7,898 nucleotides of DNA, from contig JAGWHG010000028.1 in NCBI GenBank assembly GCA_028866975.1, positions 1-7,898 on the forward strand, in the 5' to 3' direction. The notes under the pieces are model-generated. The model was not told the origin of the DNA and did not search any database. It worked only from the letters and a program-made list of their open reading frames with translations. A program made the position numbers and the translations under genes. The stretch comes from Microcaldota archaeon. Lineage in GTDB: Archaea > Micrarchaeota > Micrarchaeia > Micrarchaeales > CABMGC01. Positions 1 to 5,753 of the stretch are shown here, piece by piece (position 1 is the stretch's first letter; every line of letters starts with the position of its first letter).

Positions 1-609
1 GAATGTGCTCTTCAGCGAGTGCAGCGCCACCACAGAATCTGATATGTTCCATCCAGCAAGCCCGGCAGCGTTTATGACAAATGGGTCATCGGATATTCCC
101 GTGTTGTTGATCACAATCCTAAGGTTCTGCGGCTGGCCGGTTCCTATGTTGAACTGGGTAGGTGTAACATTGAGCGTAAAGACGTTGGTCGATACGTTCA
201 CCAGCGCAGTGAATGTCAAGTTTCCTAGCCTTGAGTAGTTCTGTATGTTGACTGCGCGCAGCGTAAGTCGATATGTTCCATTTGTGGCATAAGGCGGGGT
301 TGTAATCTTTAGCAGCATCGGGTTTTCGTAAAGCGGGGAGTTCTGCGCTATCCAGCCCTGCGGCATATTCACCGCCTCGAACGTGTTCCAGCCAAGGTTG
401 ACCAGCCTTCCGCCGCTTGCATTGGTGGTTGTCGCAGAGGCGATTACCGAGAAGCTCTCTCCTGGCCCCACCTTTCCAAGGAACACGCTTCCGCCGTCGT
501 ATATCGTGCCGTTCACCGGGCTCTGCACCTGCAGGTACGTCGTTGCGCCGGCTATGGAAATTATCGCATAAATCGCAATCATGCCAAGGAAAAGTCTGCT
601 TGCCCTCAT
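1..609 (-). CDS. Secreted cell-surface protein, NEW3/Ig-like, partial (C-terminus beyond window)
   Basis: The frame is open from an ATG at 607-609 to the left edge (203 codons, no stop in the window), so the C-terminus is missing. The first ~22 residues (MRASRLFLGMIAIYAIISIAG) form a basic-plus-hydrophobic signal peptide or membrane anchor. The rest is beta-rich. Segments of the type GW-(polar)-P-x-x-x-NGTYRLTLRA recall NEW3/CARDB-like extracellular beta-sandwich domains. Nine N-x-S/T sequons in 203 residues (NGT, NAS, NGT, NYS, NLT, NVS, NVT, NNT, NIS) and no cysteine suggest a heavily N-glycosylated envelope protein. A TATA box 27 nt upstream of the ATG implies a leaderless transcript separate from the kinase gene behind it. 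Specific role unknown; a surface-layer or adhesion component is a guess. Confidence 0.85.
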   Translation of the reverse strand, partial: MRASRLFLGMIAIYAIISIAGATTYLQVQSPVNGTIYDGGSVFLGKVGPGESFSVIASATTTNASGGRLVNLGWNTFEAVNMPQGWIAQNSPLYENPMLLKITTPPYATNGTYRLTLRAVNIQNYSRLGNLTFTALVNVSTNVFTLNVTPTQFNIGTGQPQNLRIVINNTGISDDPFVINAAGLAGWNISDSVVALHSLKSTF

Positions 610-632
610 TTTACCATCGCTATGCATGGATG

Positions 633-640
633 TTTAAAAG
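633..640 (-). promoter_or_regulatory. TATA box for the surface-protein gene
   Basis: On the minus strand CTTTTAAA is centred about 27 nt before the A of the ATG at 609, the usual archaeal TATA-to-start-site distance, so transcription should begin at or next to the start codon. The surrounding minus-strand tract (TCTTTTAACTTTT) follows directly after the stop of the UPF0200 gene at 656, so it could also serve as an oligo-T terminator for that gene. Confidence 0.6.
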
Positions 641-655
641 TTAAAAGATTGTCGG

Positions 656-1228
656 TCAGGCCATGGCCATCTTTGCCAGCAGCCAGTTGACATCCTTGAC
701 AAGCTTTGGGTAGCTATCCGCATTTGATATTATGAAGTCGGCGTGATCAACAAGCGCGCCCACGCCCTCAAGCTTCTTTCCGTTGCCCGAGTAGCCCAAA
801 AGCTCCTGCCTCTCACGCTCCTCGAACTTCTTGAAATCGCGAGTGTCCCTGTTCGAGCCCCTATCTGCAAGCCGCTTGTACCGCATCATCCTGGGCGCTA
901 TCACTCCGATTACGCGTATCGCATGCAGGTTCTTTTTTATGTACTGCATCTCCTGCACGCTCCTTATCCCGACAATTGCTATCTTGCTCTTCTTGGGCAG
1001 CTTTCGTATCGTGCGCATCGCATATCTCGCAACTATCTGCTTGCCGTACTTCCTCCTTATCTTAATAGAATACTCGCGTATGCTGTCAGGCGTGATTGCA
1101 ATGTGTTTCTTTGCCATGGCGTCGACAACCCCGTCGCGCATCTCGACAAGCCTATACCCCTTCCTCTTGAGGATGCGTGCGACAGTAGTCTTTCCGGAAC
1201 CAGGAAGTCCAGTAACGCAGAGTATCAT
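656..1228 (-). CDS. UPF0200-family P-loop nucleotide kinase-like ATPase
   Basis: A 190-residue protein. The frame stays open further upstream (to 1255), but family alignment and the P-loop position point to the ATG at 1226-1228, giving MILCVTGLPGSGKTT with Walker A G7-x4-GKT at residues 7-14. Other family-like features are MRDGVVDAMAKK near residue 34, an IVGIRS segment after the central strand, and a LADRGSNRDTRDFKKFEERE basic lid with a following ADFIISN near the C-terminus. UPF0200 proteins resemble adenylate and dephospho-CoA kinases and are sometimes annotated as the latter. The known archaeal dephospho-CoA kinase belongs to another family, so the substrate is uncertain. It begins 7 nt after the stop of the upstream tRNA-binding protein gene, so the two are probably cotranscribed. 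Confidence 0.87.
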   Translation of the reverse strand: MILCVTGLPGSGKTTVARILKRKGYRLVEMRDGVVDAMAKKHIAITPDSIREYSIKIRRKYGKQIVARYAMRTIRKLPKKSKIAIVGIRSVQEMQYIKKNLHAIRVIGVIAPRMMRYKRLADRGSNRDTRDFKKFEERERQELLGYSGNGKKLEGVGALVDHADFIISNADSYPKLVKDVNWLLAKMAMA

Positions 1229-1235
1229 CAAAACA

Positions 1236-1565
1236 CTACAGGATTCTACTGCCAACTTTTATATCTCTATCAGGAACAAGCACCGCAACTGCGTTCTCGT
1301 CCTCTGCAGCAAGTATCATGCCGTGCGACTGCACGCCCGCAATCTCCTTTGGCTCGAGGTTTGCAAGGCAGATGATGTGCTTGCCCATCAGCTCGCCTTC
1401 AGAATATGCGTCGCGTATCCCTGCGACAACCATGCGCTGGCCTATCTCGGGCCCTAGGTCCAATGTCAGCTTGTACATCGGCTTGCGCGCCTTCTCGTGC
1501 ACCTCGACCCCCACGATTTTTGCAACGCGGATGTCTAGTTCTCTAAATGAATCTATGCTGACCAG
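1236..1565 (-). CDS. MetRS beta-subunit-like tRNA-binding OB-fold protein (CTG start proposed)
   Basis: A standalone EMAP-II/Trbp111-type tRNA-binding domain like the C-terminal domain of methionyl-tRNA synthetase. Visible family features are LDIRVAKIVGVE (first strand), YKLTLDLG, VVAGIRDAY, GKHIICLANLEP and SHGMILAA. It should bind tRNA as a dimer, either as a separate MetRS beta subunit or as a free tRNA chaperone. The first canonical start is GTG at 1514, but that would remove the diagnostic DIRVAKI strand. Coding similarity continues upstream to an in-frame TGA at 1566-1568 with no ATG, GTG or TTG between. The CTG at 1563-1565 gives (M)VSIDSFRELDIRV, the usual N-terminus, and is preceded by TGTGAT, the same site used by eL18 in this window. 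ATA at 1556 is an alternative. About 109 residues. Confidence 0.83.
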   Translation of the reverse strand: MVSIDSFRELDIRVAKIVGVEVHEKARKPMYKLTLDLGPEIGQRMVVAGIRDAYSEGELMGKHIICLANLEPKEIAGVQSHGMILAAEDENAVAVLVPDRDIKVGSRIL

Positions 1566-1615
1566 TCAATCACAATGACTAAATATGCTACAAGCTAATT
1601 TTTATTTGTAATCAT
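1566..1615. promoter_or_regulatory. Divergent promoter between tRNA-binding protein and thpR
   Basis: This spacer of about 50 nt serves both genes. TAAATATG at 1580-1587 reads as a TATA element on both strands (CATATTTA on minus). On plus it would give a start near 1611, 5 nt before the thpR ATG. On minus it points to about 1556, near the ATA codon. A second AT-rich run at 1597-1608 (minus AAATAAAAATT) would give a minus start near 1575, leaving a short leader with TGTGAT before the CTG. Which element is used is unresolved. Confidence 0.45.
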
Positions 1616-2155
1616 ATGCGAACATTCATCTCAATAGACCTTCCAGAGCAAGTCCGCGATTCGATAGCGCAGGTTTCGCGCGAATTCACAGGCGATGGAG
1701 TCATATTGGTGGACAAGTCTGTCATGCACCTCTCGCTGCACTTCCTAGGAGATCTGGACAACGACCAGATAGAAGTAGTGAAGGAATCGATGAATGGGAT
1801 AAAGGCAAAGAGCTTCGAAGTAGGGATCAGGGGCCTGGATTTCTTCAATCCCTCATTTCTCAAGGTGATATTCGCAAGGGTGACGGACGGCGCAGCCGAA
1901 TGCACCGACATATACAACCAGATCAGCGACTCTCTGGTGTCCAAAGGCATACCGATGGAGGAAAGGGAATACACGCCCCACGTGACGATCGCAAGGGTGA
2001 AGAGAGTCCGAAATCCTCGGGCGATAGTCTCGCAAATACGCAGCCACAGCGACACGGACTTCGGAAAGTTCACTGCCTCTTCTGTAAAACTGAAATACAG
2101 CGAGTTGACGCCGGAGGGCCCGATATACACGGACCTATACGAACTTAAGTTTTGA
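1616..2155 (+). CDS. thpR: RNA 2',3'-cyclic phosphodiesterase (2H family, ThpR/LigT)
   Basis: A 179-residue two-histidine (2H) phosphoesterase. The catalytic H-x-T/S-x motifs are both present: HLSL at residues 38-41 and HVTI at 122-125, each in the expected context (MHLSLHFLG and YTPHVTIAR). The N-terminus MRTFISIDLPEQV is typical of the family, and the length is normal (~180). Family members hydrolyse 2',3'-cyclic phosphate RNA ends to 2'-phosphates and can show 2'-5' RNA ligase activity in vitro. In archaea they are linked to tRNA splicing and RNA end processing. Its 3' end overlaps the tail of the convergent gene by 21 nt. The ATG at 1616 is the natural start, with only a few bases of leader predicted. 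Confidence 0.95.
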   Translation: MRTFISIDLPEQVRDSIAQVSREFTGDGVILVDKSVMHLSLHFLGDLDNDQIEVVKESMNGIKAKSFEVGIRGLDFFNPSFLKVIFARVTDGAAECTDIYNQISDSLVSKGIPMEEREYTPHVTIARVKRVRNPRAIVSQIRSHSDTDFGKFTASSVKLKYSELTPEGPIYTDLYELKF

Positions 2156-2746
2156 TGCGCCGGATTTGAAAGCGTCTGCAGTTACGTCATTTGCGGTCTC
2201 GCTCGCCTTGTAAACCCTGTCAAGCAGCAACACATCGTAGCTGGCGCCAGTCTTTAAGTCGATTGCAATGTGCCTCTTCGAAGTACCGAAAAGGTCTACC
2301 TCGATAATCCCGGCCCTGCATATTTTTCTGATCTGTTCCACGGATTTGATCAGCGGCGCATCCCCATTTTGCATCCCCATGATCCTTACTTCGAGGTTTG
2401 GCCGCTTGAATTTCTTAATCAAAGATTCTATTTTTGAAATCTCCGCCCTCTCGAAATTAGCAGAGTTCCTGATTGCGACTGCGGAATTGGAGTTTACATC
2501 ATAGATTGTTGTCAGGAGGCCAAAAGTGATGTCTTTTGCGACGATGTATCTAAAGTCCGGCTCTTTGAATGATTTGAACGTTGCGCACGACTCCCCAAGC
2601 TCCGTCGACCGCTCCTTGATCATCGAGAGCGATGTGTGGGGCCTGTTTGCCGCTATGACCGATGTTTTTGTGCTGAAGATGAGCCTTGTGGTGCCGAAGG
2701 TTTTGTCTGCAATTATCCTGTCATTGAGCGCATCCCAGAAGTCCAT
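2135..2746 (-). CDS. Unrecognised 203-residue protein; faint CheD-like pattern
   Basis: No confident family. The ATG at 2746 opens a soluble, mixed alpha/beta protein with no signal peptide or membrane segment. Residues ~65-175 follow an order of elements that recalls the CheD glutamine-deamidase fold: a strand ending in FGLLTTIYDVNSN (75-86), an amphipathic helix (EISKIESLIKKF, 102-113), LEVRIMGMQNG (118-128), a helix (KSVEQIRKICRAG), then RHIAIDLKTGASYDVLL (158-174). At the place where CheD carries its catalytic GSC cysteine this protein has LLTT, so deamidase activity would not be expected. No chemotaxis gene is nearby. The CheD link is pattern recognition only. It converges on thpR with a 21-nt overlap and diverges from the membrane-protein gene. 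Confidence 0.8.
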   Translation of the reverse strand: MDFWDALNDRIIADKTFGTTRLIFSTKTSVIAANRPHTSLSMIKERSTELGESCATFKSFKEPDFRYIVAKDITFGLLTTIYDVNSNSAVAIRNSANFERAEISKIESLIKKFKRPNLEVRIMGMQNGDAPLIKSVEQIRKICRAGIIEVDLFGTSKRHIAIDLKTGASYDVLLLDRVYKASETANDVTADAFKSGASKLKFV

Positions 2747-2797
2747 GAGATCAGTTTATAATACTACAATAAGAGTATAAAGCTAAAAAATGAGACA
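2747..2797. promoter_or_regulatory. Divergent promoter region with two TATA-like elements
   Basis: A 51-nt spacer between divergent genes. On plus, TTTATAAT at 2755-2762 predicts a start near 2786, 12 nt before the ATG at 2798. On minus, CTTTATAC (2782-2775) predicts a start near 2750, 4 nt before the ATG at 2746. The two boxes are arranged reciprocally, each lying closer to the opposite gene. Confidence 0.5.
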
Positions 2798-3127
2798 ATG
2801 TTCGGCGAGCACAAAACTTTTTATAGGGTTGTTGCCGAGTTCTTGGTCGGACTGGTAGTTTCGTACATCATCGCAGACTTCGTGTCCTTCATACTTCTCG
2901 GCCTCCAGGCGGCGCTCTTTGCCATAATCGGCGAGATAATACTTACTATGGTAATGGTTTATTTCCTGCCCTTTGTCGGGATCGGTTTCATCCTCGGCAC
3001 ACTTTATGGCCTATACAGCTTCCTCACGAACGGCACCATCAGCCTGCTGCAGTTCGTGATCTTCGCAGTTGCGGTCTTGATAGTCTTCGCAATAAGGTTG
3101 ATAGATCCGTTCAAGGATCTGAAGTGA
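2798..3127 (+). CDS. Small multi-span membrane protein, unknown function
   Basis: A 109-residue, very hydrophobic protein with 3-4 predicted membrane segments at about residues 11-34, 38-57, 58-76 and 82-101. The N-terminus is short and soluble (MFGEHKTFYR) and the C-terminus is charged (RLIDPFKDLK). An Asp at residue 27 within the first segment and Glu at 46 at the start of the second are polar residues inside or near the membrane. Glycine-rich turns (LPFVGIGFILGTLYG) are typical of packed helices. I recognise no family. It is the first gene on its strand after a divergent promoter and is followed, after a gap with its own TATA box, by the eL41 gene. It could be a transporter-like or holin-like small protein, but nothing in the sequence decides this. 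Confidence 0.8.
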   Translation: MFGEHKTFYRVVAEFLVGLVVSYIIADFVSFILLGLQAALFAIIGEIILTMVMVYFLPFVGIGFILGTLYGLYSFLTNGTISLLQFVIFAVAVLIVFAIRLIDPFKDLK

Positions 3128-3153
3128 ATGCGCCGCTGCGGCTGCAGCATACC

Positions 3154-3161
3154 TATTTATA
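3154..3161 (+). promoter_or_regulatory. TATA box for the eL41 gene
   Basis: TATTTATA lies in an AT-rich block just after the preceding gene. Its predicted start site near 3185 leaves short leaders for GTG 3193 or TTG 3202, and about 55 nt for ATG 3241. A second TATA-like GTTATAC at 3195-3201 would fit initiation for ATG 3241 with a 15-nt leader. Confidence 0.45.
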
Positions 3162-3201
3162 GATTTAGAGAAATAGACTAGAGTTATTTGCGGTGTTATA
3201 C

Positions 3202-3315
3202 TTGGGAAGCATTCCTAGAAAGTGGAAGAAAAAGGGAAGAATGCGCTGGAAGTGGGTCAAGAAGCGCAGAAAGAGGATCAAGAGAGCGCAGAAGAGAAGG
3301 GTAGGCGAACTCTGA
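3202..3315 (+). CDS. rpl41e: Ribosomal protein eL41 (L41e), possibly N-terminally extended
   Basis: This tiny gene would be missed by most length cut-offs. From the ATG at 3241 it encodes 24 residues beginning MRWKWVKKRRKRIKRAQKRR, matching the ~25-residue, almost wholly Lys/Arg/Trp eL41 (typical MRWKW-KKR-RR-KR). eL41 is a single helix at the interface of the ribosomal subunits. The same frame is open upstream, and its codons stay basic (GSIPRKWKKKGR) back to TTG at 3202 and GTG at 3193. A 37-residue extended form starting at TTG is therefore likely and is the one annotated here. The TATA position also favours an upstream start. If ATG 3241 is correct, the GGGAAG just before it would be a weak ribosome site. 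An overlapping frame from 3222 to 3404 is acidic and looks like a shadow. Confidence 0.72.
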   Translation: MGSIPRKWKKKGRMRWKWVKKRRKRIKRAQKRRVGEL

Positions 3316-3367
3316 TCAGTCACTACCTTACCTTCCGGTTCACTATATTAGATTTTGGGAGTCCTAG

Positions 3368-3880
3368 TCACTGGACTGTAAAGTTCTGCGAGAACGAAGT
3401 ATAATTCTGCGCAGCGTATGAAGAGTTGGCCCACCAAGTCAATACGAAGTTGACGGTTATTTTGCCCGGTTTTGTTGCAGTGTAGCTAAAGCCAGAGCCG
3501 CAGTTGGGCGCAGAAACGCCAGCTATTCCAAGAGGGTCCACCCTCGCAGGGCTCGTCGAGCACAGGCATCTTATTGCAGGCGCAAACAGTGCCGAGCTTG
3601 CAGGACTCACGGAGAAGTTTAGCGAAGAGCCGCATACGCTGGTGTAATATATCGGCACAGTGCCGGCATTGCGGAATGTGACGTTGAAATGCAGTTGGCT
3701 GCCAACCGTAAGGTTGGCGGGAGACACCGATATGATCTGTATGTGCGGCGTCCCTGGAAACGCCGTTGTGGTTATATTCGTTGGCACCGGAGAGTATTGC
3801 TGGATTGCGAAAACAAGGTAAAGCGCATACAGCACCAGCAGCGCCGCCAAAACATAAATTGCAACATTCATATTATTCAT
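3368..3880 (-). CDS. Membrane-anchored, sequon-rich extracellular beta-domain protein
   Basis: A 170-residue protein with an N-terminal transmembrane anchor or signal (residues ~5-27, NVAIYVLAALLVLYALYLVF), a Pro/Thr linker, and one extracellular beta-sandwich domain. The IQIISVSPANLTVG and LHFNVTFRNAGTVPIYY segments resemble CARDB-like domains. Seven N-x-S/T sequons (NIT, NLT, NVT, NFS, NSS, NYT, NFT) suggest N-glycosylation. Four cysteines (C-GSS, RC-L-C, N-C-G) could form two disulfides outside the cell. Its ATG overlaps the bud32 stop as ATGA, so it is translationally coupled to bud32 although it has no evident link to tRNA modification. Function unknown. It resembles the partial surface protein at the left edge in style but not clearly in sequence. 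Confidence 0.83.
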   Translation of the reverse strand: MNNMNVAIYVLAALLVLYALYLVFAIQQYSPVPTNITTTAFPGTPHIQIISVSPANLTVGSQLHFNVTFRNAGTVPIYYTSVCGSSLNFSVSPASSALFAPAIRCLCSTSPARVDPLGIAGVSAPNCGSGFSYTATKPGKITVNFVLTWWANSSYAAQNYTSFSQNFTVQ

Positions 3881-4461
3881 GCGACCGTCCTTGTCTGGTA
3901 TCTGCCTCTCTTCTCAATCTCTGACAACCTCTTTAAAACCTCCTTGGCCACTGCGCCTTTTGACGTATAACCTTTTATGAAGCGCTTGTACGAAGCTGCA
4001 TCTACCGACCTTTTCATTAGCAGGACGTCAGTCGCTTTGTCCTCGACGCTTCGCGTGAATTCTGCAAGCCCGAAATCTATTACATAGTAATCTTTTCCAG
4101 ACTTCATTATGTTTGCGGGGGTGAAATCCCCATGTACCACATCACCATTATGTATCATGCCCAACTGCTCGCCTATTTTTGAGAAGTTTGCCCTGCCGGA
4201 ATATTTCGAGAGCATCTTTCCCTTCACTGCGCTAATGTAAAGAGTGAATCTGCCAACGCCTAGAAGCTTTGGCGAGTTTACCCCAAGCTTTCCAAGCGCG
4301 CTAAGGACCTTTGCCTCCCTTCTTGTCCTCGTTTCCCTCAGTTCCGTGTCAAGCTGCCCTATTCTGTAGCGCTTTGCCTGCCTCTCCTTGATTATTACTT
4401 GCATCCCAAGAACTTTCGCCTCGAAGATTTTCGCTTCCGCACCCTCGTCAATGAGCCTCAA
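3877..4461 (-). CDS. bud32: KEOPS complex kinase/ATPase Bud32
   Basis: A 194-residue atypical small protein kinase of the KEOPS complex, which supports Kae1 in making threonylcarbamoyladenosine (t6A37) on ANN-decoding tRNAs. Motifs: glycine-rich-type GAEAKIF (7-13), catalytic lysine K25 in VIIKERQAKRYR, helix glutamate E49 in RTRREA, catalytic loop HGDFTPAN (110-117, D112 and N117), metal-binding DFG at 129-131, EDKATD, and the basic C-terminal tail EKRGRYQTR. The start is TTG at 4461, which gives MRLIDEGAEA and overlaps the kae1 stop as TTGA. The frame remains open upstream to 4686, but that part merely mirrors kae1. The next ATG would delete the glycine loop. Many archaea carry Kae1-Bud32 as one fused protein; here they are separate but coupled. 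Confidence 0.95.
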   Translation of the reverse strand: MRLIDEGAEAKIFEAKVLGMQVIIKERQAKRYRIGQLDTELRETRTRREAKVLSALGKLGVNSPKLLGVGRFTLYISAVKGKMLSKYSGRANFSKIGEQLGMIHNGDVVHGDFTPANIMKSGKDYYVIDFGLAEFTRSVEDKATDVLLMKRSVDAASYKRFIKGYTSKGAVAKEVLKRLSEIEKRGRYQTRTVA

Positions 4462-5423
4462 ACAACCACCGCCCGATCTATTCGGTATCTTTGCTCTATT
4501 GTGCACTTTGCAAGAGGGGTCCCCAGGCCCTTCACCAACATCCGCTCCGCAACATAAGCTATCATCGCCCCGTTGTCTGCGTTGAACTCGTTTGCAGCGC
4601 ATCCGAATCTTGCCCCATGGCTCTTTGCCATGATCCCAAGCATCTCCTGCAGCCGTGTGCTTTGCGCAACGCCTCCGCACACGCACAGCTCATCGCTGCC
4701 TGTGAGCAAAAGCGCCCGCTCTGTCGCCTCGCAGAGCATTGCGAAAGCAGTTTCCTGAATAGAATAGCACAGGTCCTCAACCTTTGCCCCGCCCTTAAGT
4801 TTTATAGCGCTGGTCAGAAGGCCCGTAAATGCAAAGTCCATTCCCTTCACCGTGTAAGGCAGCTTGATGTATCTGCCCTGCTGCGCATACTTTGCCACTG
4901 TGGACCCCCAGGCAGGGTTCAATCCTATCTCGCGCGCAAAACTGTCTATCATATTGCCTACCCCCATGTCAAATGTCTCCCCAAGCACCTTGTAAGTGCT
5001 GCCGGCGAGCCTAAGTATCTGCGAGTTGCCTCCGCTAACGTACAAAACAAGCGGGTCTTGCATCTTTGTCATCGCTTTCGTTATTGCTATGTGCGCAGCC
5101 CCGTGGTTCACCTGCGCAATATTGCATCCGAGCCTGTTTGCAATCGCCTTTGCAGTTATCTCGCCTACCTGCAGGCACGGGCCCATTCCGGGCCCCTTAG
5201 TGTATCCTATCCCTTCAATATCGCCGATTTTCAAGCCTGCCTTCGAGAGCGCGCGAGATATCACATCAGCGGCGTTGGCAATATGGGTCTCGGCAACTTT
5301 CGAGGGCACAAGCCCCTTGTCTGTTATCTTGTACATCGACTTTTCATTAGCAAGTATCCTGCCCCTCTCCACTATCCCGACGCCAAACGTGTGGGCGCTG
5401 CTCTCTATTCCCAAAACCAGCAT
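4458..5423 (-). CDS. kae1: tRNA t6A threonylcarbamoyltransferase Kae1 (KEOPS)
   Basis: A 321-residue ASKHA-fold enzyme that transfers the threonylcarbamoyl group from TC-AMP to A37 of tRNAs. Start at ATG 5423, giving MLVLGIESSAHTFGVGIV. The open frame further upstream runs through the promoter and is not coding. Motifs: ESSAHT (7-12), YTKGPGMGPCL (74-84), metal-binding H107-x3-H111 in VNHGAAHI, YVSGGNSQI (128-136), ETFDMGVGNMIDSFAR (149-164), GMDFAFTGLLTS, GGV (250-252) and DNGAMIAY with metal ligand D283. The usual Asn in the GGVAxN nucleotide motif is Ser255 here (GGVAQSTRL), which is worth checking. Length matches archaeal Kae1. TTGA overlap with bud32; likely leaderless mRNA. Confidence 0.97.
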   Translation of the reverse strand: MLVLGIESSAHTFGVGIVERGRILANEKSMYKITDKGLVPSKVAETHIANAADVISRALSKAGLKIGDIEGIGYTKGPGMGPCLQVGEITAKAIANRLGCNIAQVNHGAAHIAITKAMTKMQDPLVLYVSGGNSQILRLAGSTYKVLGETFDMGVGNMIDSFAREIGLNPAWGSTVAKYAQQGRYIKLPYTVKGMDFAFTGLLTSAIKLKGGAKVEDLCYSIQETAFAMLCEATERALLLTGSDELCVCGGVAQSTRLQEMLGIMAKSHGARFGCAANEFNADNGAMIAYVAERMLVKGLGTPLAKCTIEQRYRIDRAVVV

Positions 5424-5480
5424 TAGACGAACCCCATCAAATACACTATAAACTAGAAATAAAATAATTAATAGGTTCAC
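5424..5480. promoter_or_regulatory. Divergent promoter with TATA shared by kae1 and the LRV-like gene
   Basis: CTATAAAC at 5446-5453 reads as GTTTATAG on the minus strand, so one AT element fits both directions. Its centre is 26.5 nt from the A of the kae1 ATG (leaderless) and 31.5 nt from the GTG at 5481 (leader of ~4 nt). No other convincing TATA is present in the 57-nt spacer. Confidence 0.55.
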
Positions 5481-5702
5481 GTGCCGATAGACGAGCTCGA
5501 TAGTGAGAAGGTGCACGCCATGCGCAGCGCGATAAGGCAGTCGAGGGATGCCGACCCGCAAAAGAGGATTGAGGCAACATCGAATCAGAACCTTCCCACG
5601 GAGTTTCTAAAATCCATGCTCTACGACCAGGTTCGGGAAGTTAAGGAAGCGGCAAAATCAGCACTCGAGGAAAGAAAGCAGGTCGCGAAAACAAATCATT
5701 GA
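5481..5702 (+). CDS. Small protein with one LRV/HEAT-like repeat
   Basis: A 73-residue soluble, helical, highly charged protein starting with GTG at 5481. Residues ~28-66 read RIEATSNQNLPTEFLKSM then LYDQVREVKEAAKSALEER. This follows the leucine-rich variant/HEAT-like pattern (A-x-N-x-NLP-x3-L-x2-L-x2-D-x3-VR-x2-A). One full repeat with flanking helices is all that fits, so it may oligomerise or bind a partner. Function unknown. No cysteine, signal or membrane segment. It is divergent from kae1 with a shared TATA element, and the gene is followed by the rpoD promoter about 40 nt on. The start is uncertain, since an ATG at 5520 would leave a shorter product. Confidence 0.68.
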   Translation: MPIDELDSEKVHAMRSAIRQSRDADPQKRIEATSNQNLPTEFLKSMLYDQVREVKEAAKSALEERKQVAKTNH

Positions 5703-5740
5703 TCTAGCCCAAGCGCAGTGCAAGCCCTGCTCAAAGGAAG

Positions 5741-5750
5741 CTTTAAATAG
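5741..5750 (+). promoter_or_regulatory. TATA box of the rpoD - ribosomal protein cluster
   Basis: GGAAGCTTTAAATAG is the best TATA/BRE match in the window: the purine-rich GGAAG directly precedes CTTTAAATAG. The predicted start is about 5772, leaving a leader of 28-37 nt before rpoD, longer than the leaderless starts elsewhere here. Confidence 0.65.
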
Positions 5751-5753
5751 ATT

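Noticed and set aside
743..1457. Two long plus-strand open frames (210 and 208 codons) opposite the UPF0200 and tRNA-binding genes
   Set aside because: Both are shadows of recognised minus-strand genes; composition is unnatural and they overlap each other in different frames.
3222..3404. A 60-codon open frame from GTG 3222
   Set aside because: It is the acidic, low-complexity shift of the basic eL41 frame and runs into the convergent gene's tail; the eL41 match explains the DNA better.
4462..4686. Upstream extension of the bud32 frame to 4686
   Set aside because: The extra part overlaps the kae1 C-terminus in another frame, has no kinase similarity, and the known Bud32 N-terminus starts at TTG 4461.
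4491..5426. A 311-codon open frame on the plus strand, antisense to kae1
   Set aside because: It mirrors kae1 completely, is rich in Cys, His and Leu without any domain, and has no suitable promoter or ribosome site; kae1 motifs on the other strand are decisive.
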